From NCBI GenBank assembly GCA_022844475.1, contig JALHLR010000020.1:1-64000 (forward strand): DNA of 64,000 nt, written 5' to 3'. Of the stretch, positions 16,345 to 26,804 are shown in pieces (positions within the stretch are counted from its first letter, which is position 1; each line of letters starts with the position of its first letter). The DNA comes from Hyphomonadaceae bacterium. Lineage in GTDB: Bacteria > Pseudomonadota > Alphaproteobacteria > Caulobacterales > Hyphomonadaceae. The position numbers and the translations under genes were made by a program. Below the pieces are notes generated by a model. It was not told the origin of the DNA and searched no databases. It was given only the letters and a program-made list of their open reading frames with translations.

Positions 16345-18842
16345 AATTCACCCTCCCCTGGCTGAAGGACTATCTCGACACGAGCGCGGACCTGCCCGCG
16401 ATCCTCGAGGCCATGACCATGGCCGGCCTCGAAGTCGAGGAAGCGCATGATCCGCGCGAGGCGCTGAAGCAGTTCACCGTCTGCCGCATCGTCTCCGCCG
16501 CGCAGCACCCGAATGCCGACAAGCTGCAGGTCTGCCAGGTCGAGACCGTCGATGGCATGAAGGAGATCGTCTGCGGCGGCCTCAACGCCCGACCCGGCCT
16601 CGTCACTGCCTATGCGCCCATTGGCGCCTTCATCCCCGGCTCGGGCATCACGCTGGTCCCCAAGCCGGTGCGCGGCGTCGTGTCCAACGGCATGCTGTGC
16701 TCGGGCGGCGAGATGCAGACAGACGAAGACCCGTTCCGCCTGCGCATCGCCCGCTTCGAGGACTGGCAGCCGCGTGCGCAGGCGCTCGGCCTCTCCGACG
16801 AACAAGCTATCGCCGACGGCGGCATCCTCGAACTGCCCGACACGCTGAAAGTCGGCGCGCCTGTCGCCGATGCGCTCGCGCTCGACACCGTGATCGATTT
16901 CGAGGTGACGCCCAACCGCCCTGACTGGCTCGGCGTGGTCGGCATCGCTCGCGACCTCTCCGCCAAGGGTCTCGGCCCGTTCAAGCTGCGACAAGTCGAG
17001 CCCGTGCCGGGAAACTTCCCGAGCCCCGTGAAAGTCCGCATCGAAGCCCCCGAAGCCTGCCCCGTCTTCGCTGGCCGCCTCATCCGTGGCGTGAAGAACA
17101 AGCCGTCGCCGGACTGGCTCTCGAGCCGCCTCAAGGCGATCGGCATCAATCCGAAGAACATGCTGGTCGACGTCACGAACTATATCTCGATCGACCGCTG
17201 CCGTCCGCTGCACGTCTATGACGCGGCCAGGCTGAAGGGCGACATCCGCGTCCGCCTCGGCACAGCGGACGACTCATTCGTTGCCCTCGACGGCAAGACC
17301 TACGCGAGCCTCGCCGAGATGTGCGTCATCGCCGACGACAGCGGCGCCATCGGCCTCGGCGGCGTGATGGGCGGCGAGTCCACCGGCTGCTCGATCGATA
17401 CCGTCGATGTCTTCATCGAGAGCGCCTATTTCGACGCGAACCGCACGGCCCGCACCGGCCGCGCCACCGGCATCATCTCCGACGCCCGCTTCCGCAACGA
17501 GCGCGGCATCGATCCGCACTCCTGCGTCGATGGCATCGAACTGGCCACAAGGCTGATCCTCGAAATCTGCGGCGGCGAAGCGTCCGACGTCATCGTCACC
17601 GGAAAAGTCCCCGAGGGCCCAGCCCCCGTCGCGTTCCGCGTCCGCGACATGAAGCGACTCACCGGCCTCGATATGCCAGCAAAGCGCATGGAAGTGATCC
17701 TGCGCTCGCTCGGATTCGAGCCCGTCGTCCCGCCCAAGGCCCAGCATGACAGCGACACCGTGTGGACGACCAAGGTCCCGTCCTGGCGCCCCGACGTGGA
17801 AGGCTCAGCCGACATCGTCGAGGAACTGATCCGCATCGAAGGCTACGACAAGCTGCCCGACGAGAAGCTCCCAGCCCCGGCGACCCTCGGCGTCGTCGTC
17901 ACGCCGCTGCAGAACCGTGTCCGCACCGCCCGGCGCGTTCTGGCCGCGCGCGGTTTCCTCGAAACCGTCACCTGGTCCTTCATGCACCATGAGACGGCCG
18001 CGCTGATGATCGGCGGCGCGAACAACCTGCAGGGCGCGCTCACCATCGACAATCCGATCGCGTCGGATCTCGATTACATGCGCCCGTCCATGCTCGCCAA
18101 CCTGGCGCAAGGCGCCCAGCGCAATGCCGACCACGGCGCAGACGACGTCCGCCTGTTCGAAGCAGGCCCGGTCTATCCGGGCGACAAGCCAACCGACCAG
18201 CGCATGCACGTCGCCGCCGTGGTGAAAGCGGCGCGGGCACGCGACTGGCAGGGCCAGCCAGCACCCTACAACGCCTTCTCCGCCAAGGGCGATCTCCTGG
18301 CGCTTCTGCAGTCGCTCGACCAGTCGCCGGACAAATTCCAGATCGGCCCCGTCGATTCGCCCTGCTGGCACCCCGGCCGCGCCGGCACGCTGCGCCTTGG
18401 GCCCAAGCAGGTCATCGCGACATTCGGCGAACTCCACCCCGGCTTCCTGAAGCAGCTCCGCGTCGATGGTCCGGTCGTCGCGATCGAACTGGCGCTCGAT
18501 GCCCTGCCCGCAGCCAAGGCCAGACCGACCAAGACCCGCGCTGTTCTCGACAAGGCCGACCAGACACCCGTGCGCCGCGACTTCGCTTTCGTGGTCGAGG
18601 AGAAAGTCGCAGCCGCCGACATCACGCGCGCCGCATTGAAGGCTGATCCCAAGCTGATCACCGCTACCCGCATCTTCGACGTCTACCGCGGCGCAGCCAT
18701 CGGCGAAGGCAAGAAGTCAGTCGCGATCGAGGTCACGCTCCAGCCGCGCGGTTCAGCTATGAAGGACGAAGAGATCGAAGCGATCTCCCAGTCCATCGTG
18801 AAGGCCGTCACAAAGGCAACGGGCGCCAGCCTGCGCGGCTGA
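16341..18842 (+). CDS. pheT: Phenylalanyl-tRNA synthetase beta subunit
   Basis: 833 residues, full length. N-terminal domain with LPWLKDYLD, an EMAP/OB tRNA-binding domain (about 40-150, with HPNADKLQVCQVETV and CGGLNA), a B3/B4 editing region (DVTNYISIDRCRPLHVYDA, IGLGGVMGGESTGC), a B5 domain (RLTGLDMPAKRMEVIL), and the C-terminal ferredoxin-fold anticodon-binding domain (PVRRDFAFVVEEKV, KSVAIEVTLQP). With PheS it charges tRNAPhe and edits Tyr-tRNAPhe. It ends 26 bp from the end of the convergent cckA gene. Confidence 0.98.
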   Translation: MKFTLPWLKDYLDTSADLPAILEAMTMAGLEVEEAHDPREALKQFTVCRIVSAAQHPNADKLQVCQVETVDGMKEIVCGGLNARPGLVTAYAPIGAFIPGSGITLVPKPVRGVVSNGMLCSGGEMQTDEDPFRLRIARFEDWQPRAQALGLSDEQAIADGGILELPDTLKVGAPVADALALDTVIDFEVTPNRPDWLGVVGIARDLSAKGLGPFKLRQVEPVPGNFPSPVKVRIEAPEACPVFAGRLIRGVKNKPSPDWLSSRLKAIGINPKNMLVDVTNYISIDRCRPLHVYDAARLKGDIRVRLGTADDSFVALDGKTYASLAEMCVIADDSGAIGLGGVMGGESTGCSIDTVDVFIESAYFDANRTARTGRATGIISDARFRNERGIDPHSCVDGIELATRLILEICGGEASDVIVTGKVPEGPAPVAFRVRDMKRLTGLDMPAKRMEVILRSLGFEPVVPPKAQHDSDTVWTTKVPSWRPDVEGSADIVEELIRIEGYDKLPDEKLPAPATLGVVVTPLQNRVRTARRVLAARGFLETVTWSFMHHETAALMIGGANNLQGALTIDNPIASDLDYMRPSMLANLAQGAQRNADHGADDVRLFEAGPVYPGDKPTDQRMHVAAVVKAARARDWQGQPAPYNAFSAKGDLLALLQSLDQSPDKFQIGPVDSPCWHPGRAGTLRLGPKQVIATFGELHPGFLKQLRVDGPVVAIELALDALPAAKARPTKTRAVLDKADQTPVRRDFAFVVEEKVAAADITRAALKADPKLITATRIFDVYRGAAIGEGKKSVAIEVTLQPRGSAMKDEEIEAISQSIVKAVTKATGASLRG

Positions 18843-18867
18843 TTTCGTCGCTCGAGGCCAGGCCGGA

Positions 18868-21534
18868 TCAGGCTGCGTCCTTCAGCTCCGCCTTCACGCG
18901 CTCAGCCAGCTGCTTCAGCGTGAACGGCTTGGGCAGGAAGGAGATCGCGCGATCGTCCTCCAGCGTCTTGGCAAGGTCGCGCTCGGCATATCCCGAGATG
19001 AACATGACACGGGTCTTGGTCAGCCACGGCCGCGCTTCGCGCAGCAGCGCCGGTCCGTCCATGCCCGGCATCACGACATCGGAGATCAGCAGGTCGATCG
19101 TTCCCGCCTGCTGCTTGATGATCTCGAGCGCCTGCTCGCCATCACAGGCTTCGACAACCTGATAGCCGAATGACTGAAGCAGCTGGGCGGCAATGCCGCG
19201 CACGCCGTCTTCGTCCTCGACCAGCAGGATGCTGCCGCGGCCAGCGAGATCGCCACCATGGCGCGGTGCATGTGCAGGCTCCGCCGGCGGGGATGCCACC
19301 GGCGCATCCAGCATGGATTCGGCTGGCGCTTCCTCGACGGCGCCGGTCCAGGCCGGCAGGAAGATCTTGAATGTGGTGCCGCGCCCGATCTTGGAAACGG
19401 GATAGATGAAGCCCCCGAGCTGCTTGACGATACCATAGCAGGTCGCAAGACCCAGCCCGGTGCCCTTGCCTTCCGCCTTGGTGGTGAAGAACGGCTCGAA
19501 GATCTTCTCGAGGATCTCCGGCGGAATGCCGCCCCCGTCATCAACCACTTCGATCAGCGCGTAGTCGCCGTCGGTGACGTGGATGAACCCATCCTTGCGC
19601 GCAGCAGCAGCATCAGACCGCGAGGTCCGGATCAGCAGGCGCCCGCCGCCGCTCTTCTCGACCATGGCGTCACGCGCATTGGTGCAAAGGTTGGTAACCA
19701 CCGTCTCCAGCTGGCCCTTGTCCGCCCGGATGCGCGGCAGGTCGCGGCCGTGGACGATGTCGAGCTTGATGCGCTCGTCGATGATGTCGCGCAGCAGGGT
19801 GTAGTAGTCAGATAGCGCGTCTGTGACGTCAAAGACTTCGGGAACGAACGTCTGCTGGCGCGTGAAGGCCAGCATCGTGCGGATCAGTTGCGAGCCACGC
19901 GCCGCAAACTCGTTGATCGACTTGAGCTCGTAGAAGGTGGGATCGCCCGGAGGATGGCGGATCTCGAGCTTGTTCACGTTGAGGATGATCCCAAGCAACA
20001 TGTTGTTGAACTCGTGCGCCAGCCCGCCCGCCATGTTGCCCAGCGCCTGAAGCTTCTCGCCCTGCGCCAGCCGCTTTTCCAGGTCGCGCTTCTCGGTCGT
20101 GTCGATGACATAGGCTGCCGCTGGCCTGCCTTGCCGATCCAGCATCACGAACACATCGGCCGAGCGGTCCTTGCTGCCCGCCAGCTTGAACGTGCGCGCG
20201 CCGTCCAGCGCCTTGGTCAATTCCTCGGCGAGCGCTGCCGTTCCCTGGTCCGCCACGAAAAGATCGGCAAAGCGCGTACCCGGTTGAGCGCGGCCGCTGG
20301 TCATCTCGACCAGTGCGCGGTTTGCATCCAGCATCACGGCGCTTTCGACGCCCTCACCGTCAAGCCGGACAATGCCGAGTGGCGCATCAGTGAACATGGA
20401 GTCGTCAATGCGGCTCGCCGCTGCGCGATCTTCCGCGCTACCCGACGCCGCAGCCGCCGGCGCCGCGCGCCGCACATTCTGTTCGGAGGCATTCGCCACA
20501 TAGACGATCGAGCGGGTCAGCGCCTCGCTGCCCTTGCCCGCCCAGGTCGTGATCAGCGTCGCCGCTGTCTCCACCCCGTCGCGCGCGCGCAGGATGACTT
20601 CGGCGCGCTGGCTCGACTGGCCGCGCACTTCACGCTTCACCAGTTTGAGGCCTTCCGGCCGCATGATGTCTTCAAGCCGCAGGGCATGCTCGCCATCAGG
20701 CAGTCCCAGCATCTGGCGCAGCGTCTGGTTGATGTAGACGACGCGGTTGTCGCGCCGCGCCGAGAAGAAGCCAACCGGCGCATCTTCCACATAGAGCGCA
20801 CGCGCATCCACGGATCCGCCCGCGGCCATTGCAGCAGTCGCCTCGATCTTGCGCAGCCGCCATAGCGCGCGCGTCTTGCCCAGCGGCGCAACGCTGGCCT
20901 CGAACTGCGTCGGCGTCAGACTGTCCCCGAACAGCAGCGCCGGCAGAAGCTCCGTACGCGCCACCCCGGTCTTTGCGGCCTTCGACAGACGATAGATCGG
21001 CGCAGCCATGCCGGGGTTGGACGAAAACAGGCGATCGACCGACGGAGCATGCGCGCTGTCACCGACTTCGTGGGCCAGCTGAGCCAGTTCCTGATAGGCC
21101 TGGTTGGCGGCGACGCTTGCCCCGCCCCTGTCGGAGATCAGTGCAGGTTCGTTCAGCGCTTCCAGCCAGACATGGCGCTTGGTCGACTGCGCCGCCGCCT
21201 CGGCTGCGCCACGCTCGGGAAACACGCCCAGCTTGCGGCCCGCGCCGCGCACGGCCCAGAGCACGAGCACAAGCGCCATGGCCGCCAGCGCGATGACCAG
21301 CACGGCGCCGGAAGGCCCGACCGCATCCTGCCATGTCAACGCCATGCCCGCGGCCGCACCCGCGATGACCAGCGCGGACCAGAAGCCAAGCTGGATCCAG
21401 TCGAACCCCTTGGCTGGCGCCGGCGCGGGCGTCTCGATGGTTTCGTAAGCGAGCGGTTCGTTCGCATCAGCCATGGGCGGAATTCCGTTTCTCGGTCGGG
21501 CAGTCGGGGTCTGATCGGAGGCCTTGGGGTCCAT
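18868..21534 (-). CDS. cckA: CckA-type hybrid histidine kinase
   Basis: 888 residues (868 if started at the ATG at 21474). Two membrane segments (about 45-66 and 75-92), PAS-like sensor regions (about 110-490), then the HisKA box [14 protein letters not shown] with phospho-acceptor His507, an HATPase with DNARDAM-like [22 protein letters not shown] and [18 protein letters not shown], and a C-terminal receiver ([14 protein letters not shown], Asp819; KPFTLKQL). The H-box wording and the single receiver match CckA, which phosphorylates ChpT and through it CtrA and CpdR, controlling the cell cycle. Two GANTC sites and a TTAA half-site lie upstream. Adjacency to flhB supports the assignment. Confidence 0.92.
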   Translation of the reverse strand: MDPKASDQTPTARPRNGIPPMADANEPLAYETIETPAPAPAKGFDWIQLGFWSALVIAGAAAGMALTWQDAVGPSGAVLVIALAAMALVLVLWAVRGAGRKLGVFPERGAAEAAAQSTKRHVWLEALNEPALISDRGGASVAANQAYQELAQLAHEVGDSAHAPSVDRLFSSNPGMAAPIYRLSKAAKTGVARTELLPALLFGDSLTPTQFEASVAPLGKTRALWRLRKIEATAAMAAGGSVDARALYVEDAPVGFFSARRDNRVVYINQTLRQMLGLPDGEHALRLEDIMRPEGLKLVKREVRGQSSQRAEVILRARDGVETAATLITTWAGKGSEALTRSIVYVANASEQNVRRAAPAAAASGSAEDRAAASRIDDSMFTDAPLGIVRLDGEGVESAVMLDANRALVEMTSGRAQPGTRFADLFVADQGTAALAEELTKALDGARTFKLAGSKDRSADVFVMLDRQGRPAAAYVIDTTEKRDLEKRLAQGEKLQALGNMAGGLAHEFNNMLLGIILNVNKLEIRHPPGDPTFYELKSINEFAARGSQLIRTMLAFTRQQTFVPEVFDVTDALSDYYTLLRDIIDERIKLDIVHGRDLPRIRADKGQLETVVTNLCTNARDAMVEKSGGGRLLIRTSRSDAAAARKDGFIHVTDGDYALIEVVDDGGGIPPEILEKIFEPFFTTKAEGKGTGLGLATCYGIVKQLGGFIYPVSKIGRGTTFKIFLPAWTGAVEEAPAESMLDAPVASPPAEPAHAPRHGGDLAGRGSILLVEDEDGVRGIAAQLLQSFGYQVVEACDGEQALEIIKQQAGTIDLLISDVVMPGMDGPALLREARPWLTKTRVMFISGYAERDLAKTLEDDRAISFLPKPFTLKQLAERVKAELKDAA

Positions 21535-21654
21535 GAGACCCGGGCAAGTTAACGATTTGAGTCTGCAGGTGAATCTGACGTATTGGCCACCTTGCGGCTA
21601 CCGGAAAATCGCGAGTCAAAACAAGGCTGCGGCGCGCGGCGGGGATGGCAATCA

Positions 21655-22725
21655 TCAGCGCTTCTTCCCCTTGGCGGTATTCATGACGAAGCCGATCACC
21701 TTGGCCACCGCCTCGAAATGCTCGCGCGGGACGGTTTCCTCGATCTCGACGGTCGCAAACAGGGCGCGGGCAAGCGGCACGTTCTCGACGATCGGGATGC
21801 CGTGTTCCTTTGCCTTCTCCCGGATGCGCAGCGCGACCTCGTCGGCGCCCTTGGCCATGCAGACCGGCGCCGCATCGACCTCGGGATCATAGCGCAGCGC
21901 AACGGAATAGTGCGTCGGGTTGGTGATGACCACGGTCGACTTCGGCACGTTCTGCATCATGCGCTTGCGTGACCGCTCCAGGCGGATCTGGCGCAGGCGC
22001 GCGCGGATATGCGGGTCGCCTTCCTGCTGCTTGACCTCGTCGCGCACATCCTGGCGTGACATCCGCATGCGCTGCATGAAGGTGAAACGCTGGTAGAGGT
22101 AATCGATCGCCGCGATGATCCCGATGACGACGATCGCCGCCAGCAGCAACCGCCCGGCGATCACCTGCGTCATCAGCAGGAGGCCTGCGGGATCCAGCCT
22201 GCCCGACTCCGATATGGCCGTCGCTTCCGGCCAGACCGCGTAGATCATCGCTGCGGTAATCGCCGCCATCTTGAGAAACGACTTCAGCAGGTTCATCCAG
22301 CCCTGCATGCCGAACATGCGCTGGAGCCCCTTGATCGGCGACAGCTTGGCAAGATCCGGCTTCATCTTCTCGCCTGTCCAGAGCGGACGGTGCTGGATCA
22401 CATGACCCAGCACGCTGGCGACTGCGATCACGGCGAAGATTATGCCCAGCGGCAGGGCCAGCGACATCAACAGCGCGCCCATCAGCTGCTGCGCCCCGCC
22501 ATCGGTCAGCTTGAAGGCGTGCGGGTGATCCATGATCCGCACGAGCGGATCTGCGATCATCGCTGCCAGAGGTCCGGCAGCCGCCATGATTCCAGCGGTT
22601 GCCAGAAACAGGAACCAGATCGGGACATCGAGGCTCTTGGCGACATCGCCTTTCTTGCGTGCGTCCTCAAGACGCTTCTGTGTCGGATCTTCTGTCTTCT
22701 GACTGTCATCCTGCTCTTCGGCCAT
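21655..22725 (-). CDS. flhB: Flagellar export apparatus protein FlhB
   Basis: 356 residues, with the cytoplasmic N-tail DSQKTEDPTQKRLEDARKKGD that is the FlhB/YscU signature, four membrane segments (about 30-210) and the self-cleaving NPTH motif (VVITNPTHYSVALRYD) near residue 270. It switches substrate specificity of the flagellar type III export gate. A basic C-terminus (AKGKKR) ends the protein. It is 9 bp downstream of fliR and 120 bp before cckA on the same strand. Confidence 0.97.
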   Translation of the reverse strand: MAEEQDDSQKTEDPTQKRLEDARKKGDVAKSLDVPIWFLFLATAGIMAAAGPLAAMIADPLVRIMDHPHAFKLTDGGAQQLMGALLMSLALPLGIIFAVIAVASVLGHVIQHRPLWTGEKMKPDLAKLSPIKGLQRMFGMQGWMNLLKSFLKMAAITAAMIYAVWPEATAISESGRLDPAGLLLMTQVIAGRLLLAAIVVIGIIAAIDYLYQRFTFMQRMRMSRQDVRDEVKQQEGDPHIRARLRQIRLERSRKRMMQNVPKSTVVITNPTHYSVALRYDPEVDAAPVCMAKGADEVALRIREKAKEHGIPIVENVPLARALFATVEIEETVPREHFEAVAKVIGFVMNTAKGKKR

Positions 22726-22734
22726 GGCGCGCCC

Positions 22735-23490
22735 CTATCGCACCGTGAAGACGCGCATCTGCGTCTCCATTGCTTCGAGCCACATCATCAGCCCACCGCC
22801 CAGTCCGAGTGCGATAACGGCAAGGCTAAGTATGATCGACAGCGGCATCGTGGTCATGAAGATCTGTACCTGCGGGATCAGGCGGGAGATGAGACCCAGC
22901 GCGATGTTGAAGATCAGGGAGAAGATCAGCACCGGCGCCGCGATCTGGATACCCAGGCGGAAGGAGTTCGAAACCGCATCGATCATGAAGGTCGAGGCGT
23001 CCCCGATCGGCGGAAAGGATCCCGGCGGAAAGATCTGGTAGCTGTCGGCTGCGGCTTCCAGCATGACACGATGCAAGCCCGCAGACATGATCAGCAGCAA
23101 GCCCATCATCGAGAAGAAGCCGGAGAAGATCGCCGCAGGCTGGCTTGCGATGGGATCAACCTGCTGCGCAAACCCGAGACCCGAGGCCAGGCCCACCGTC
23201 GCGCCGGCCACTTGTAGCGCGCTCATCATCAGGCGTGCGCCAAGGCCAAGGATCAACCCGATGACAATTTCGAAGATGATGAGCGGCATCGCCATGATGA
23301 TGTCCGCCGGCGGCTGCGGCGCACGCCCCGCAAGCGCGGGCGCCAGCGTCGCCGTCACCAGCAGCGCCATCCCCAGCCGCATCATCGGCGGCATGACCTG
23401 CTCGCCCCACACGGGGGCCACCATCAGCACGGCGCCCAGCCGTGCAAACAGCAGAGCCCCGATCCAGGCGTATTGGGTCAGCCAGTCCAA
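22735..23490 (-). CDS. fliR: Flagellar biosynthesis protein FliR
   Basis: 251 residues with about six membrane segments, e.g. ARLGAVLMVAPVWGEQVMPP, VTATLAPALAG, ADIIMAMPLIIFEIVIGLILGLGARLMM, and the later LIFSLIFNIALGLISRLIPQVQIFM, all characteristic of FliR. It is a component of the FliPQR core export gate. The stop is 9 bp before flhB and the start 15 bp after the fliQ stop, so fliQ-fliR-flhB form one transcript. Confidence 0.96.
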   Translation of the reverse strand: MDWLTQYAWIGALLFARLGAVLMVAPVWGEQVMPPMMRLGMALLVTATLAPALAGRAPQPPADIIMAMPLIIFEIVIGLILGLGARLMMSALQVAGATVGLASGLGFAQQVDPIASQPAAIFSGFFSMMGLLLIMSAGLHRVMLEAAADSYQIFPPGSFPPIGDASTFMIDAVSNSFRLGIQIAAPVLIFSLIFNIALGLISRLIPQVQIFMTTMPLSIILSLAVIALGLGGGLMMWLEAMETQMRVFTVR

Positions 23491-23505
23491 CGCGTCTCGG
23501 CTCCC

Positions 23506-23769
23506 CTAGAATTCGGCGATTCGGACGAAGACCTGATCAGCGAAGTTGGCCAGCAACCCGCCCATCAGCGGCAGGAAGATCAGCAGGGCGGCAAAGATCG
23601 CGATGATCTTGGGCACGAAGACCAGGGTCATCTCCTGGATCTGCGTAAGCGCCTGGAAGAAGGCGATTACCAGGCCCACGACCAGACCGGCGATCATCGC
23701 CGGCGCGCACATCCAGACCGTGGTCCAGAGGGCCTCACGGCCAAAGTCCAGAACTTCCAGGCCATCCAT
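23506..23769 (-). CDS. fliQ: Flagellar biosynthesis protein FliQ
   Basis: 87 residues from the ATG at 23769 with GGAG upstream; the longer open frame is not conserved. Two long membrane helices around residues 16-42 and 55-77 (APAMIAGLVVGLVIAFFQALTQIQEM and IIAIFAALLIFLPLM), with the FliQ-typical QALTQIQEMTLVFVPKI. It forms the export gate with FliP and FliR. The upstream region has three TTAA half-sites (23805, 23826, 23903) but no pair with correct 7-bp spacing, so CtrA control is plausible yet unproven here. Confidence 0.95.
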   Translation of the reverse strand: MDGLEVLDFGREALWTTVWMCAPAMIAGLVVGLVIAFFQALTQIQEMTLVFVPKIIAIFAALLIFLPLMGGLLANFADQVFVRIAEF

Positions 23770-23919
23770 GCCTGATCTCCAACGTAGTTTATGGTTTGCG
23801 GCCGTTAACTCTCGCAAATGAGTGGTTAAGAAAGGGTAGGCAAAACCTGCCGCCCGGGGCCGGAGACAGCCAATTCCCGGCACTTTTGGCGGCCGCGCCG
23901 CATTAACCGCACCACCCGG

Positions 23920-23955
23920 CGCAAATAAAAAGCCCGGGCGCGGGGCCCGGGCTTT
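23920..23955 (-). terminator. Rho-independent terminator of the DegP-like gene
   Basis: An 11-bp perfect stem AAAGCCCGGGC/GCCCGGGCTTT (23929-23939 and 23945-23955) with a 5-nt loop; in minus-strand reading it is followed by TTTTTATTT. It starts 24 bp past the protease stop. The best terminator in the window. Confidence 0.9.
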
Positions 23956-23978
23956 CCTCGATCTGGGTTTCCGACAGA

Positions 23979-25499
23979 TCAGCCGCTGAACGGAACGCCG
24001 ACGAAATACTTCGTGCCCTGCCGCTCGAGCTGCAGCAGCACGGCCTGGCCATTGGCCTTCTTGGCGTCGTCGACGGCCTTCTTCGCGGCCTCCGGCGAGG
24101 CAGGCTGGGTCTGGTTCACCTTCACCAGCTTGTCGCCGGTGCGGATGCCTGCCTCGGCTGCCGGCGAGTTCACCTTCACAGCTGTCACGACCACGTCCGA
24201 TCCGTTGACGCCCAGCGTGAGGCCCAGGTCCGCCATTTCCATGACGCTGCCGCGCGGAGGGCTTGGAGCGGCACTTGCCAGCTGGGGCCGCTGCACCTCG
24301 TCCTTGAGCGCCGCGATGTTCACCTTCAGCGTCTGATTTCGCCCATCCCTGATGATCCGCAGGTCACGCGTCGTGCCCGCCTTGGTGTCGGCCACCGCGC
24401 GGGTCAGATCCTGCACACTGGCGATCGGGCGATCGCCGAATGACAGGATCACGTCGCCTTCACGCACGCCCGCCCTGGACGCAGGACTGTCATCCGTCAC
24501 CGAATTCACCATCGCGCCCTTCGCATCGGCCAGCCTGAGGCTGGAGGCGATCTCCGGCGTCACCGGCGCAATCGCGACGCCCAGCCAGCCGCGCTGCACC
24601 GAACCGCTCTGCACGATCTGCTGCACGATGCCCCTGGCCTGGTCGGACGGGATCGCAAAGCCGATGCCGACGTTTCCACCGCTCGGGGAGAAGATCTGGG
24701 AATTGACGCCGATGACCGCGCCCGTGTGATCGAGCAGCGGGCCGCCTGAATTGCCCCGGTTGATGGGCGCGTCGACCTGGATGAAATCGTCATACTGTCC
24801 GTTGAGATTTCGCCCACGCGCCGAGACGATGCCCGCCGTGACCGTGTTGGAAAGCCCGAAAGGCGCGCCGACGGCGAACACGCTGTCGCCCGGACGCGCA
24901 ACCTTGCTATCACCCCAGGGCAGGGCGCGCGGCAGGTTCTTGCCGTTCGAGATCTTGAGCACGGCAAGATCCGTCTTGGGATCGGTGCCGACCAGTTCGG
25001 CGTCGAACCGGCGGCCGTCGCTCAGCAGGACCGTCATCTTGGTCGCGTCTTCAACGACGTGATTGTTGGTGACGACATAGCCGCCATCGACAAAGAAGCC
25101 TGAACCGGAAGCCCGCTGGTCAGGCATCTCGCCCTGTGGCGCGCCGGGCGCGCCGGGGGCGCCCTGGAAGAAGTCCTCGAAGGGTGTTCCCTGGAACGGG
25201 TTGGGGCCGAGCTGCCGCATGGTCTGGGCCCTGGCCTGGCTGCGCACCTCGATCTGAACGACCGAGGGCGATGCCGCCTCAACGAGATCGGCAAGGTTCG
25301 GCAACACGCCCCACCGGGCCTGTTGCGACATGGCCGGCAGCGCCAGCTGCGCCGCCGCTGGAGCCGCGACGACCGCTCCACTCTGAGAAAACAGCGCGAA
25401 GGAGGGAGCAGCCAGCGCGAGGGCCCCGAGGCTCACTCCCGCAACCAGTCCACCAACCGCGCCGACAACAACACCGCGATTCATCTGCTTCTCCGTCAA
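23979..25499 (-). CDS. DegP/HtrA-type periplasmic serine protease (Do family)
   Basis: 506 residues. A hydrophobic N-terminal segment (about 8-36) should direct or anchor it to the periplasm. The trypsin-like domain has His147 (VVTNNHVVEDA), Asp177 (DPKTDLAVLKI) and Ser251 (INRGNSGGPLLD). Two PDZ domains follow (AKGAMVNSVTDDSPASRAGVREGDVILSFG and VTAVKVNSPAAEAGIRTGDKLVKVN). It degrades or refolds envelope proteins under stress. The promoter region 25500-25707 is shared with nothing; the LysR gene is on the same strand further upstream and is transcribed toward it. Confidence 0.95.
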   Translation of the reverse strand: MTEKQMNRGVVVGAVGGLVAGVSLGALALAAPSFALFSQSGAVVAAPAAAQLALPAMSQQARWGVLPNLADLVEAASPSVVQIEVRSQARAQTMRQLGPNPFQGTPFEDFFQGAPGAPGAPQGEMPDQRASGSGFFVDGGYVVTNNHVVEDATKMTVLLSDGRRFDAELVGTDPKTDLAVLKISNGKNLPRALPWGDSKVARPGDSVFAVGAPFGLSNTVTAGIVSARGRNLNGQYDDFIQVDAPINRGNSGGPLLDHTGAVIGVNSQIFSPSGGNVGIGFAIPSDQARGIVQQIVQSGSVQRGWLGVAIAPVTPEIASSLRLADAKGAMVNSVTDDSPASRAGVREGDVILSFGDRPIASVQDLTRAVADTKAGTTRDLRIIRDGRNQTLKVNIAALKDEVQRPQLASAAPSPPRGSVMEMADLGLTLGVNGSDVVVTAVKVNSPAAEAGIRTGDKLVKVNQTQPASPEAAKKAVDDAKKANGQAVLLQLERQGTKYFVGVPFSG

Positions 25500-25707
25500 A
25501 GCCCGGATAAGCCGGGCAAAATTCCTCAGGGCCTCGCAAGCGAGCCCACCGGGAATTAGTTTGGGCCTGCTGGCGTGTTTTCAAGCGGGGCGCGGCGACC
25601 TCGGCGGTCTCGGCCGCTGAATATCTGCAGCGCCCCGGAAACCGCAGCGTGCCCCCGCAATCTGGACCTTTTTTTGGCAGGAATCGGCGCCTGCCGTTGA
25701 TTGGTGA

Positions 25708-26703
25708 TTAAGCCGCACGCTCATCCGGCCAGGCGATGGCCGGCGCATTGTCGAACAGGCTCGGCGGCACATACTCCTCACGGAACCAGGGGTTCTTCCG
25801 GCGGTCGAACATCAGACGCATCCAGCTCACGACATTGCGCACGCGCGGCGCCCGGCGCGCGCTCTCATGGAAGCCCAGCCAGACCTTGACCGAGGCAAGC
25901 GGCGGAATGGGCAGCGCAACCAGACGCGCATCCAGCCGCGCCGCATAGCTCGGCATAACCGCTATTCCAGCGCCCGAAGCTGTCGCCTGAAGCAGCGAAG
26001 CGCTGCAATCGGTCAACAACGCCGGCTCCACCAGCGCCGCGATCTGGGCGGTCTTGTCCTTCCAGCCCGGATTCTCGCTGTAGAGCGTGTGATTCAGGAC
26101 ACGGTGAGCGCCAATGTCGAGCGGACCGGTCGGTACGCCATACGTCGCGATGTAGTCGCGCGAGGCAAACGCACAGTAGTGCAGCGTCGCGATTGGAAAC
26201 GAAACGACGTCGCCCTGCACCGGCTGATCGAACCCGATCACGACGTCCGCATAGCCCTGCCCCTGTTTCGGCAAGTAGCGATCCGACGTCATCGTCAGGC
26301 GCACACCGGGGTTCTCGGCAAGGAAAGACGAAACATTCGGCGCAATGCAGAAGGCAAGAACGCCGTCATTCGCCCAGATCTTCACTTCACCCTGTGTCTT
26401 TGTCTCAAGACCACGCAGTGTGTTCTCCAGAGACTGACTTGCGCGCATCATGGTTGTCACATGATCGAGCGCTTCTGCGCCTGCCTCTGTTAGCTGAATG
26501 CCTGTCGGCGACCGCTCGAGCAGACGCGCGCCGAGACGTTGTTCGAGCTGTCCGAGTCGCTTCGAAATTGCCGATTGCGTTACACCCATCAGCTCCGCAG
26601 CGGCGTTCATCGAACCCGCCGTCGCGACCGCGTAGAATGTTCGAAGGTCCGACCAATCGACCAGCTCGCGGATAGGACGTTCGTTGAGGTCCTTGCCCGT
26701 CAT
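25708..26703 (-). CDS. LysR-family transcriptional regulator
   Basis: 331 residues from ATG 26703; a TTG 30 bp upstream has a too-close ribosome site. The N-terminal winged helix is DLRTFYAVATAGSMNAAAELMGVTQSAISKRLGQLEQRLGARLLER, and the substrate-binding half includes the EVKIWANDGVLAFCIAPNV start and LLTDCSASLLQATASGAGIAVMPSYAARL. It is divergent from the GNAT-like gene at 26805 with about 100 bp between, the usual place for LysR autoregulation and control of the neighbour. Co-inducer unknown. Confidence 0.93.
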   Translation of the reverse strand: MTGKDLNERPIRELVDWSDLRTFYAVATAGSMNAAAELMGVTQSAISKRLGQLEQRLGARLLERSPTGIQLTEAGAEALDHVTTMMRASQSLENTLRGLETKTQGEVKIWANDGVLAFCIAPNVSSFLAENPGVRLTMTSDRYLPKQGQGYADVVIGFDQPVQGDVVSFPIATLHYCAFASRDYIATYGVPTGPLDIGAHRVLNHTLYSENPGWKDKTAQIAALVEPALLTDCSASLLQATASGAGIAVMPSYAARLDARLVALPIPPLASVKVWLGFHESARRAPRVRNVVSWMRLMFDRRKNPWFREEYVPPSLFDNAPAIAWPDERAA

Positions 26704-26804
26704 ACCCGCTCTGCCTGAAACGCAATGGCGCAACGCTCCAGTTTGTGTTGAATGGTTAGCAAGTGATTAACGGCCAGAACGGTCGGGGTGCGAGGGGGCT
26801 GGTT

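Noticed and set aside
23801-23829. TTAA pairs upstream of fliQ as a CtrA box
   Set aside because: The spacing between TTAA at 23805 and 23826 is 17 bp and flanking 7-bp positions do not match, so only half-sites remain.
25668-25697. GGCAGG/CCTGCC hairpin near a run of seven T as a terminator
   Set aside because: The T run precedes the stem on the plus strand and reads as A after it on the minus strand, so it does not fit an intrinsic terminator for LysR.
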